Positions 10,830 to 21,031 of a DNA stretch of 64,000 nucleotides are shown here, piece by piece. A program made the translations under genes and the position numbers. Position 1 is the first letter of the stretch, and each line of letters opens with the position of its first letter. The DNA lies in assembly GCA_036346405.1 (NCBI GenBank), contig CM070557.1, positions 55,434,016 through 55,498,015 on the forward strand. The letters are read 5' to 3'. This stretch comes from Phyllostachys edulis (taxonomy: Eukaryota > Streptophyta > Magnoliopsida > Poales > Poaceae). Below the pieces are notes generated by a model, which was not told the DNA's origin, did not search any database, and saw only the letters and a program-made list of their open reading frames with translations.

Positions 10830-13150
10830 AGCGTGGCGGCGACGGGAGGAAAGGGGTTTTAAGGGGGAAGGGTTTAGTGGGTGCGAGATGGTGCTTCTTG
10901 ATGGGTCGAGGTGCCGTGCGTGGGCCGGGCAGATGGGCTTCAGGTTGGGCTGGCCCGAAATGGAGGTCTAGAGGAGCCGATGAAGCTAGTCTGTACGTAT
11001 ACGGTCTAGGCCTTGTTTGGATGCAAACTATTTTAGTATTTTACGGAGGGTCTTTAAAAGGAGTTTTTCGTAAAAAATGCTGTGTGCAAATAATTTGTTC
11101 ACGAATTTTGATTTCGATGTAGAGACTAACAGCCTAACAGGAGGTGAATGTAGATCACGAGTAGGATTATACATGGAAGCTACCGAGGACTTATATTACT
11201 AGGACGGTAGACGCGCTGCGCAGTGGTTGTTTCTGGTAGTATTGTGTTATATGTGAGTTCGTACAGATGGTAATAGTTTTTTTAAGAGATAGAAAGAGAG
11301 ATTTTCTGAGTCATGTATAGTTTATGTACAATGTATATGACAAGAAATGAGCTCCTTAAAATTAAACCAAACTTACTATCTTCTTCAAGCTAAATAGTTC
11401 CAGTATAACTTAAAGGTCTGTACTGTAGAACTGGAGCTTCACAGCAAGAACACAATTGACTATGCAATAATAACACAGCCTATGGAATGGAGAAGATCCC
11501 AATTTGAAAAGTCAAGTATTTTTTTTAACGTTATTCATGCTATATACATTGCGCAGTAAAAGGAATAGTTGCATAATTCTTCTATGCAATCCTTGCACCA
11601 AGCTGTGGCCACCAGATTTCAAAAATCTAATTTCGTGGTTTCCTCTGCACGTTGTAAAGCAATCACAGCTCAGGCATAGGTGAAGTTCTATCGACAGCCG
11701 GTAGGTCAGACGCTCCAACTTTTAATGGCTTGTCTAAAGAAATGAATTAGACAACCACAACTCAAAGCTCCATGTTTTCCCAACCGAAACCATCATAAAA
11801 TACAACAAAATAAAATTGAGGACTTGTGGACTATAAACGACTAAAAGCTAAAATTCATACCTCATCTTATTCACAATGTAGAAAGGATCGAAATCTAGGG
11901 TGTTCTTGCACAAATCTAGAACATGAAAAGCAATAAGCAGAAATCTGGGGGAAAGTAAAGAGAAGAAACCCAAGATTGGCTACGCAGTCCACGCCATTGC
12001 TCCGCCCGATGTCGTTGATGGGAGGGGAAGGAGAGGGCAAGTGGACGGAGAGGCTAGACAAATCCATAACATCAAAAACAATAAGCAGAAATCTGGGGGA
12101 AAGTAAAGAGAAGAAACCCAAGATTGGGTACGCAATCCATGCCGTCGCTCCGCATGACGCCGTTCATGGGATGGGAAGGAGAGGGCAAGGGGATGGAGAG
12201 GCCGCTGTGGTGCTCGGTGCCACCGGCGAGCCCCTTGGCCCACTCCAGCAGACGCCATTGATGGGAGGGGAAGGAGAGGGCAAGCGGATGGAGAGGTGAT
12301 GCTGGCAAATTTTGATATATAATCCTCACCACAATTAATGTTTGACCATTTGTACTACATGCTCTTTACATGTAATGTAGCTTGTAGTTTTATATATAAA
12401 AAATCATAGAAATTTGGCATATTTGATATAGTCAACAAAAGCTTATTGTAGGTATAACTAAGAAAGACAAAAAAAGCGGTATTATGTGAACTTAGCAGTC
12501 ATAGCACCTAAGCTATTGTTAGTGTGTCACTGGCTCTAAAGTGTGTCAATATCTAAGATAGAGCTAGGATGTCACAGACACATGAGCAATACAGGTGAAG
12601 GTCCCGAGCCGTGAGGTGAGTCTCATCTTTTATTAACCAAAAGAGGTAATTGCGACAGTCATGCTTCAGCGCAGGAAACTCCCTAGTAGTAGTTGGCACA
12701 ACAGTCATTAGACTATCCCTATTGCCTACAGTATTGTAAAGCAACTTCAGTTAATTACCGAGGATATTTAGTAGCCTCAAAATGGTCCATATAAATGGAA
12801 ACATGAGAAACAAAAAAAAAATTTACTTGAACAGGAAATATGTAAGGGGTAAATATCAAAATCAATGTGTGCAAGCAGGAAGCATGACATGCATGTTTGA
12901 CATCTATATGTGGAGTTTGAATGGCCTGCAATATTGAACAGCAGGGAATCGTTGTCATTTTAGCAGAGAATTATGTAAGACTGCAGTATACTGTACATAC
13001 CGATGTAAATCTGTACTTTGCGTATGGGCACAATTTGTGAATACAATATGGAAGACAAACTTTCATGTGGCATTGCACACCATAAGGACTTGTTGCGAAA
13101 TTAGGGTGGAAATCAAATAAACAACAGATAATCATTGATTGATTGAACAA
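10830..13150. other. intergenic; possible 3' end of an unrecognised minus-strand gene
   Basis: Near 11008 a GGCCTTGTTTGGATGCAA sequence resembles the ends of grass MITEs, but I find no inverted partner. A 148-bp tandem duplication sits at 11.93-12.3 kb. A frame at 12757-12932 (minus) could be a terminal exon of the gene at 13154-14063, because an acceptor TATTGCAG precedes it and its phase fits. Its composition is not convincing. Confidence 0.35.
11931..12297. repeat. tandem duplication, period about 148 bp, two and a half copies
   Basis: CAATAAGCAGAAATCTGGGG begins at 11931 and again near 12079, with GAGAAGAAACCCAAGATTGG following in both. The GGAGGGGAAGGAGAGGGCAA part occurs a third time near 12263. 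Copies differ by scattered substitutions. Confidence 0.8.
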
Positions 13151-13153
13151 TAC

Positions 13154-14063
13154 CTTATTAGCACCGGCGACCTTACTATCAATTTGATGAGCCTCAATTT
13201 GTGCAAGTTTGGAAGGTATGGTTTTTATGTCCTCCTAATTCCATTATACAGACCAACCGGTCTCAGAATCAGAACTCCTGTGGGTAAACATGGCGAATAA
13301 TTTTATTTGAGAATTTCGTTGACTACCTGTGAATCCACTTTCTTCTTCTGTCGGTCAGCAGTCTTATTATTTTGCTGCAATCGGTGCAGAACGGGAAATT
13401 TCCAAAAATACATGTTATCTTATCTGCTGCAAAGAGAAGCTCGGTAAAGCCATGTTGGTAACTTACCTCGAGTTCTGATGACCTTACTCTAAGCACTGAC
13501 TCGGTACACGCAAGCTCATGTTGCAATCCCTTAAACTTATTACTGTATACTGAAGCCTGTCATAACACATATCAATCTTAGTTGTAGTCTAAATTTGCAC
13601 AACAACAACAATAAAAGGAAGTGAACATAGAAATGAGGCGCGAAGATTTGGCTATTGATCTATTTAAAATCATCCGTTTGTTGTTCTATTGACATGACAC
13701 TCACATGAGCGATTCAAGAACTAAAGTTCAAGCTCAATAAACAGTGATGTGTATCGATGGTGTAAGACCACCTCCAACACAAATTGTGTGTGTACTCTTT
13801 TGCCTAACAGTTAGCACCAGTTAATCACGTAAAGACGTCTGGCAAGGACAAACCCAAATCCATAAACTCAAATATTTGTAAGTTGAACCCTAATGCAGTG
13901 GCCACTGCCGAGTGGAATTCGCATATAGATAAGATATGAATAATGTCAAAGCAGGATCTGCAATGGAAGGAGAAAAACCATAGTTCGACAATAGATAATT
14001 AAAACAAAGCTAAATCTACCTGGCACTGGTAATTTGGGTAAGACGTGCTGATTCAGTTACAAC
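13154..14063 (-). CDS. unrecognised spliced gene, coiled-coil-like; partial exon set
   Basis: Three consecutive minus-strand exons keep one open phase: 13556-13467 (90 bp, ASVYSNKFKGLQHELA start), 13374-13327 (48 bp, QNNKTADRQKKKVDSQ) and 13234-13154 (81 bp, EDIKTIPSKLAQIEA start). All begin after AG, all end before GTAAGT, GTAGTC or GTATTG, and every length is a multiple of three. Another candidate exon at 14063-14020 (VVTESARLTQITSA) ends in phase 2 and does not join directly to the next, so an exon is missing or it is unrelated. The peptides are charged and helix-prone, suggesting a coiled coil. A possible start exon lies at 14716 (MNPRISELLGAPG). I do not recognise the family. RNA evidence is needed for ends; this is a gene fragment call, not a full model. 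Confidence 0.5.
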
Positions 14064-14214
14064 CTGCAATGTCAATATAGACCTGAAATGACAAAAGCGA
14101 TAAACCCAAGGTCAAAAGGATAAGAACGCACGACATCACAAATACGGTTCATACTAACTAATTTCAGACTTTTAATTCAAGAGCAACAGTAAGGTAAATG
14201 ATAGAAGTTTTAGA

Positions 14215-14352
14215 ACAGTAATAGGCAAAATTATCGTTGCCTATTGACAATTGCTTTTCTTTCCCGGGGACAGTAATAGGCAATTTATCGTTGGCCATCG
14301 ACAATTGCTTTTCTTTCCCGGGGACAGTAATAGGCAAATTTATCATTGCCTA
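14215..14352 (+). repeat. 55-bp tandem repeat, about 2.5 copies
   Basis: ACAGTAATAGGCAA begins at 14215, 14270 and 14324; the first two units continue with TTGCTTTTCTTTCCCGGGG. Copies are nearly identical, suggesting recent duplication. It lies in a probable intron or 5' region of the unrecognised minus-strand gene. Confidence 0.85.
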
Positions 14353-16200
14353 TTAAAATCATGTTTTTTAATTCACGAGCTTCAGAACCTTCTATGTCCT
14401 ACACAATCAACACAACACTGGATACTTTCGCAATTGGCTTTCTTCCATATCATTTGCATCCCAATCCTAGGCATTCCTTCTAACCATACGATTCATAAAT
14501 CCATAATACTATACGATCCATAAATCCATAATGCTATGGCATCTTATCTCTACATTGCATCACCTCAAATAACAAATTTTGATGTTGGTATTATAAACAT
14601 TGTGCTTACTACAGTATTCCTGAAATGTGTGCTGCTTGACAGATGTCCACAAGAGGAAAACTATTTTTACTGCTAGTTCCAGGAGCTCCAAGCAATTCAC
14701 TAATTCGAGGATTCATTATTAACACTCTGGAAAGTGCACAAGAATTGCCCCGGGCACTTCAGCTCAAGAATCCCAGAGCGAACGCACTCCATGATCTTGC
14801 GAGAGGAAAAAAAACCAAGAAACCTAATCTCATGGCGGCCCCCGCAACTCCTCACTGAACTAAAGCGATGTCCTCATCGAGGAACTCGCCTACAACACGA
14901 TCCATCAAGAATCGTGAGAGTGCACGGCCTCCCATTAAGCATCAAGAAACCCACAAACGAAAAGGGAAAAAAAACAGGGAGAAAAGAACAAACCGGGGGA
15001 AAAGAAAGGGAAAGAGGCCGCTGTTCCTCGAGGCGCCGCGACTAATAAGGCGGAGGGAGATCTACGGCAGGTTGCCCTTGCTTGCTGGGGAGGAGTAGGA
15101 GCAGAAGAGGAAGAATTTGCTGAAGTGTTAGTCATACAGAATGGACTGCAAACAAAACCTCAAAGAAATCAGGAGCTTCAAAAATCAGGAGCCTCGGAGA
15201 CTATCCAAGAAAACCCAAAGAAAATATAACTACGCAACGCATAAATCAGGAACTTCAAAGATCACTGTCCACGGGCGAAGGGGAGGAAGGGGCGGCGGGT
15301 GCGACGCTGGCGAAGGGGAGAAGGCGACCGAAGGGGAGGACGGGGCGGGCAGCGTGGAAGGTGGGGAGGAGGGAGGTCGCGCAGGCGAAAGGGAGGAGGC
15401 GGCCGACGGCTGCGACGGGGGCGAAGGGGAGGTCGAGGAGCGACGGAGGAAGCAGACGGGAGGGGGGGAAGCCAGCGGTGGTTCCGATCTGACGGCGGAG
15501 GAGGAAGAGGCAGGGAGTGACGGAGGAAGGAGACAGGCGTGTTTGGCGAGGGCGGCGAACGATGGAAGGGGAGGAGAGTGCGGCACGGGCGAAGGGGAGG
15601 GGGCAGCGGGCAAAGGGGAGGAGGGGAGCGTGGCTAGGGCTGCGCGTGCTCTGGGGGCGGAGACGGAGAGGGCGAGGGGGATGGCGCAAGAGAGGCAGGG
15701 GCGACGAAGGAGGAGGGAGCGGCGACGACAGCTACGGCGGGGAGGGACCGAGCGTGAGAGCATGGAGGAGCGAGAAGAGTCTGGAAAGGGAAGCACGGGA
15801 AGGACCGAGAAGCTCGCTGGATGCAATCGGCACGCTGGCCGCGATCCGACGGCCGATGCACATGCGCTGGGACGGTAACACGGACGGACAAGGGGTCCTG
15901 CGGACGCGATCGGACGGTTCTCCTTTTCGGGGCGACGTGGACACGCTAATTGAGCTCCAATCCCAGGAGCTTTAATAAAGGTATATAAGATATATGTCGG
16001 TAAAAGTGTATTAGTTCGTGTGGCTATAACATGTTACGTATCTGTGGAATATACAAACTAACAATACATCATCTCAGGTTGATGGTGTTGGTTAATGAAA
16101 ATATAATACGCATCTACGATAAAGCACTTTTCTATCCTTTTCTTATCCCTCCTTGCATCAACCTTTATCCTCTACATTGTTTATATTGATGATTGTTGCC
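14353..16200. other. GC-rich, purine/pyrimidine-skewed DNA; possible promoter or first exon region
   Basis: From 15245 to 15850 the plus strand is strongly purine-rich (iterated GCGAAGGGGAGG-like units), so all six frames are open for long stretches with low-complexity peptides. I do not call these proteins. The stretch lies upstream of the minus-strand exons at 13-14 kb and could be their promoter/5' UTR, or captured repetitive DNA. Confidence 0.3.
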
Positions 16201-16207
16201 GATCTTA

Positions 16208-16490
16208 GGTCATATACAATGGGCTTACATCAGCTGTCTATAGCATCTATCATGTATGATTTAAGTTGATGTAGATGAAAGAGAATAAAGAAAGAGAAAT
16301 GTGATGTCTACAATCATGTAGCCGACTGTAGCACTATAATCAAGAAAATCATTAAAAGATTGTGTGTTGTCTACAATCCTGTAGCCGACTGTATCACCAC
16401 AACTCATTGTATGAGCTATCTTTAGTGCTGTCAACAAGTGATATGGAGAGTTGCTATAGACAACAGCTGTCCATACCATTGTACATGCCC
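16208..16490. mobile_element. Tourist-like MITE (PIF/Harbinger type), 283 bp
   Basis: The ends are imperfect inverted repeats (GGTCATATACAATGGG and, on the other strand, GGGCATGTACAATGGT), with further inverted similarity through GACAGCTG and TCTATAGCA. The element is flanked by TTA (16205-16207 and 16491-16493), the 3-bp target of PIF/Harbinger transposases. No coding capacity. Confidence 0.8.
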
Positions 16491-16731
16491 TTATTGCTTC
16501 ACCACTCGATTAACATTCTCGGGTTGTAGTAGGTGGTGCCATTGCCATCTGGAAACGGACCTGCACAGGAGCACATTGACATGCATCATGTCATTGTCTC
16601 CACCGTATGATCTAAAATGAACGGTCTAGATCGAGCGCCACAGTACCAAAGTTAAGGTAAAATCACAACAAATTTGCTACAGTACTATGCATTGTTTCTG
16701 CGATACTGATGCATTGGATGATTTTATACTA

Positions 16732-18056
16732 GGAATAGGTCCATTTTACACCCTGAACTTTGGCGAGAGTCCAAAAAAACACCCCGAACTACAAAATCGT
16801 TCAGTTTACACCCTCAAACTGTCAATACCAGATTAAGTTACACCTACGCCGGTTTCATTCGTGGTTTTTTGATGACGTGGCGCCCACGCCATCGGTTTTG
16901 GATGACGTGGCGTCCGTGTACCTCGGGATGACAGGCGCCCGATCCATGGGAAGCGATGGCGCCATGAAACCCATGGCGATGAGAACAAGGAGGATCGGGC
17001 GGTTCATCGGCGGTGCGTCTGCGGCTCGGTTAAATCGCCGGCGAGCTAGGCGCGCAGCAGCGACGGCTAAGCATCGAAACAGGAGTCGGCGAGGCGGCGA
17101 GCCGATGACGGCGGCGGCAGGGTGGATGGGTGTCGCCGGTGGCAGGTGGTGTAAAGCGGCGGCGACGGCTCGGTGATGGTGGCGGGGAGGGTTCGATGGC
17201 GGCTTGGGCTAGGGAGGGTGAGCACGGGGCAGGTCTCGTCGAGGCGGAGCCATTGGGCTTGACGGGGAGGCTGGAGAGGGAACGTAGGTGGCGGCGGATG
17301 TTGGGGAAGGCGGCGGCCGGAGGTGGTAAAGAAGCCCAAATAAGGCGGCTGTGGCGGCGGATCCTCGAGGGAGTTTGAGGGGAAAGGCTCCTATTGGTCA
17401 GGGGCTCACGGTGAAGGGGTTGGTGGCGCCGAGGTGGCCGAACAATGAGACGGCGGTGGAAGCGGCGGCAAAACAAACAAGCGACGTTTTGCTTGGTGGG
17501 CTTACCCAGGCTCCAAGGGGTTGGAGGCATGCCAGCATCGAGAGGATGGCGTCTTGGCAGCACGTCATAGAAACATCACGAGGTGGCGGTCTTGGCAGCT
17601 GCTGCAAAGACGGCAAAGCGGCTTCCGAGAGAGGGCAGGAGGCAAAGTGGTGGCGTCTTGTAGCAGGCAGTCTGTGAAGGCGTCAGTGGCGAAGGGCGAA
17701 GCGGCAGCGGCGGCAGGGGAGGTGGCGTCCTGCACCAGAGAGGGAAGGGAGGAGGAGGCACTCGGCTTGGAGAACGAAAGGGGGCCGACGACGGGAGAGA
17801 AGGCGCCGAGGAAAGAAATGGAGGAGTGGAGAGAGGACACGTGGACGCCACATCAACCAAATAGGTACACGTGGACGCCACGTCATCCAAAACCAATGAC
17901 GTGGCTGCCACATCATCCAAAACCACCAATGAAACCAACGTAGGGTGTAACTTGATCTGGTATTGACAGTTCGAGGGTGTAAACTGAACGGTTTTGTAGT
18001 TCAGGGTGTTTTTTGAACTCTCGCCAAAATTCAGGGGTGTAAAATGGACTTATTCC
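16732..18056. mobile_element. Mutator-like element with GC-rich interior (Pack-MULE-like), 1325 bp
   Basis: Inverted termini of roughly 120 bp: GGAATAGGTCCATTTTACAC at the left, and GGAATAAGTCCATTTTACAC on the opposite strand at the right. A perfect 9-bp target duplication TTTATACTA flanks it (16723-16731, 18057-18065), diagnostic of Mutator-type transposition. The interior (about 16900-17830) is GC-rich, unlike the AT-rich ends and flanks, which is the usual look of a MULE that has captured host exons. Frames are open on both strands (for example 17563-17030 minus), but I recognise no parental gene. No transposase is encoded. Confidence 0.85.
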
Positions 18057-18508
18057 TTTATACTACTAGTAGGATGTCCGTGCTTTACAACAGAAACCCA
18101 AACTTTGCATTAAATATTATTCTATTATGTGTGTTGCAACTTAGCTTATCTCGCTAATGACAAATCACATATAATTAGTAGCTTAAATTCACTTTTGCTA
18201 ATTTTAGGTCACTTGAGAATGTAACTATCAAGTTAGAGAAGCATTTGTCATGAGATGACCATCAATTCCCATCAATCTGTGGTGACACATGGTTAAACTA
18301 AACTTTTTACTAAATGACACATGCAGATATTCCGCAGCAACGTTCCATAAATTTATCGTAGTTCACTTTAAATTTCTACTAAATTCACATCAACACTCCT
18401 CAAACTAAACTAAATCACCTCACTTGTGTCAAATATCATGAATATGTAAGCAGGACCCACAAATTGCTCATTGCTCCAAATTAAAACTAATTTAAATGGT
18501 GGCGCAAA

Positions 18509-19450
18509 TTGTCTGTTAACAAGACTTGTGATATCTGCAGTATGGTGCATGAGACAGTGCTCCATGCTACAATCAAGTGTCCTCATGCTAAAGGTCTTCG
18601 TCGTGCGCTGAGGCTGACGCAATGGCCAATTCCAGAGGAGTCTCGTCTAACCTTCTCTGGCCCAAATTGGTTTCTTCTCTTGCTGGCTTCCCTCTCGCCA
18701 CAGCAGAAGGATAGATGTGTGTTGATGTTTTGGAGAACCTGGCAAGTACAATGATATTGTCCATGCAAACAAAGCAGTGTCTATCATTGGCTCTGTCAAG
18801 TTTCTGGAGAACTATTGGGAGCCAGTGCTCCTAATCCGACAACGAGTTGGTCTTCCGGATCGAAAAGGAAAGCAACTTATCGTGGTGAGAAGCAGGAAGC
18901 ATGTCCCGGGTCCTGAGCCGGTGATGCACGCTAGCTGGCGGCCTCCTGAGCCTAGCTGCGTGAAGATCAACGTGGATGGGGCTTTTCTCACTCGGACGAG
19001 TGAAGCTAGAGTAGGTTTTATTATCCGGGATGAGAGAGGGTCAATCCTGCTCTCATCATGGTCGGTACTAAACAATGGAGGAGATGCAGAGGAATTTGAA
19101 GCTTGGACTTGTCATGAAGGATTTAGTTTGACAGTAAAGTGGGTCCGCAGGAATGTTGTGCTTGAAACTAATTGCAAAATCATCGCTGAATGGCTCCCTA
19201 ACCCAAAGAACCAAATATACCGTCTTTCTTTCACTTTTTCCGAGATTCTAGAATTAGTTGCACAGCTGTTAGCCTTCTCAATCCGGTATACGAAGAGAGA
19301 GAAAAATTGTGTTGCACACGAGCTTTCACAACTGGCAATGCGCACAAACCGCAGTGTTGTTTGGCGTGAGCAGTGTCCCCCTTGTGTAGAGCATCTTGTT
19401 TCTCAATATTGTAATTTTTTCTTGAGTGATCTATAAAGCTCTCTCTTCCT
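18509..19450 (+). pseudogene. 5'-truncated LINE: zf-RVT and RNase H-like (RVT_3) domains
   Basis: Two plus-strand frames overlap in order but in different phases. The first (18509-18754) has CDICSMVHETVLHATIKCPHA, the zinc-binding zf-RVT pattern of plant LINE ORF2. The second (18777-19436) starts its RNase H-like domain at VKINVDGAF, with GFIIRDERG, and ends with a typical C-terminal stretch before TAA at 19434. A frameshift near 18755 separates them. The reverse transcriptase and endonuclease are absent, as in most 5'-truncated LINE copies. A short A-run (19454-19459) may be the decayed tail. No target duplication was found. Confidence 0.7.
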
Positions 19451-19459
19451 CACAAAAAA

Positions 19460-20532
19460 GCATGAATTGCAGTGAACATGTCCATCAAGTGCTATGTATA
19501 GCAACAAAAATGGCATTCTATAGCTTCAACTTCGTTGGTGCCAATCAATCATGGGCATCTTCCGGATAGGTTGTGATGTCAACCCGAAATGAAGTAAGCA
19601 TATTCCAGCAAGCAAGAAATTGCCCAATCAACGAGATGAGGAAGTGCATAAAAACCAACCAAGCAAGAAAAAACGAATGACATTAGCATAGCCAACATGC
19701 CCGACAGCAAGACATCAATCTGAGTTCCCTCGCCTCGACGACCACCTGTCACCATGAAAAGCTCCTACCCAGCGCAACTCACCGTGGGTATCTGGCATGA
19801 GCGTCCACGGCCACGGCATCCACACACAGGCGCCTTCTACCATCCGCTGCACCATTCTTGCCTCCTTGTCGTGCGCCACCGCCGACGCCGCTAACCACCG
19901 CCACCAGAGCCCAATCTGCCATCGCCCTGAAATGGAGCTACGAGTCTTCGTCACCAGATTAGATTGAGGATTTAAGAGGAAGGAGGGAGGGGGCAGAGAA
20001 GTTGCAGATCGGGATGTGAGTTGATGACGCGACGGGAGGGCAAGGGTTTGGGGTCAGGAGGAAATCACGGTGCGGTTGTGCATGAGATAGAGGGGAGAGG
20101 TGGGGTGACGGTTGCCGTGAACAGGGAAGGCAGTGAGACAGAGGAGGCGGATGACCTTCTGGCGCATGGAAGAGGGGGGATCTTCCCGCTGCAATGAAGT
20201 GAACTCCTTCTTTTATTAGTTATTAAGATACTAAGATATAAGATGTGGAGTGAGACGATCGTCCCGCTGCGATGAAGTAAACTCTTTCTTTTATTAGTTA
20301 AGATAAGAAATGATACTACGTGGGGTTATCTTTCTTTTAAATCCAAGGACTATTTTATCACTCATGCTATAACATACTTTCAGACATTCTATAAATTTTT
20401 AGGCCTAGTTTGAAACGGATAATTTCACAACAATTTTATGGAAAACAGAATGATCTCGACAGAATTTTTATGGAAATCCTTTTCAAACGGGGCATAAGAA
20501 CTAAGAAGGATTAACTTTGGAAGACAAGGGCG
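19460..20532. other. intergenic, no gene recognised
   Basis: Contains a direct repeat of about 40 bp (TCCCGCTGC..ATGAAGT near 20184 and 20262). At 20401-20497 there are short inverted sequences, GGCCTAGTTTGAAACGGA and, opposite, GCCCCGTTTGAAAAGGA, which look like a tiny MITE; the flanks do not give a clean target duplication. Confidence 0.4.
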
Positions 20533-20541
20533 ACTTTTGCA

Positions 20542-20785
20542 GGCGGCATATCAGGTGCACAAGCACCCATCTATGCACATATGCACATAAGGGATCTTGA
20601 CCATCCATCCAGTGATCAGCGGACCAGATTGCACCCCTTCCACTCGCTGGCCATTTTGCGAAACTCCCCCCTGAAACAAACCAGGAGCTCCTATCTCCTG
20701 GCTCCTTCTTCCTCAAGCAAATCTTCTACTCCCCCTCCTCCTCCTCTGGAGCCGCCGCCGCTCCCTAGCTCCTCCATGCCGCTCG
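20542..20785 (+). repeat. left TIR of the 14-kb nested MULE
   Basis: Starts GGCGGCATATCAGG. It stays highly similar to the reverse complement of the right TIR through the CCTCCTCCTCTGGAGCCG stretch and the CTCCATGCCGCT stretch. Confidence 0.8.
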
Positions 20786-21031
20786 GCCCCGCGTTTCCCC
20801 CAACGCCTGGCGTCGCCGCCGCTGCTGCGCCGCCTCCTTTCCCTTTGGCGCCACCGCCGACTCACTTTAGTCTTGCCTCTCTCCCTCGGCCTTCTCTCTC
20901 CCTTTGACCGTGCGGCTTGGGGCCGATCTGCCACTCACTCACTTGCCTTGTGCCGCCTTTGGCCTGGTGGCTTGTTCCTCTTGACATCCAAGCCATTTTT
21001 CACCATGCCGAATGCGATGGGACGAGGCATC

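Noticed and set aside
15230..15880. Long open frames on both strands (up to 245 aa)
   Set aside because: The DNA is a purine-rich, GC-skewed low-complexity stretch; the peptides are Gly/Glu/Arg-rich or Pro/Ser-rich with no domain, and several frames are open at once.
20401..20497. Tiny MITE with GGCC-AGTTTGAAACGGA ends
   Set aside because: The inverted ends are suggestive, but the flanking triplets do not match, so I list it only as a note in the intergenic entry.
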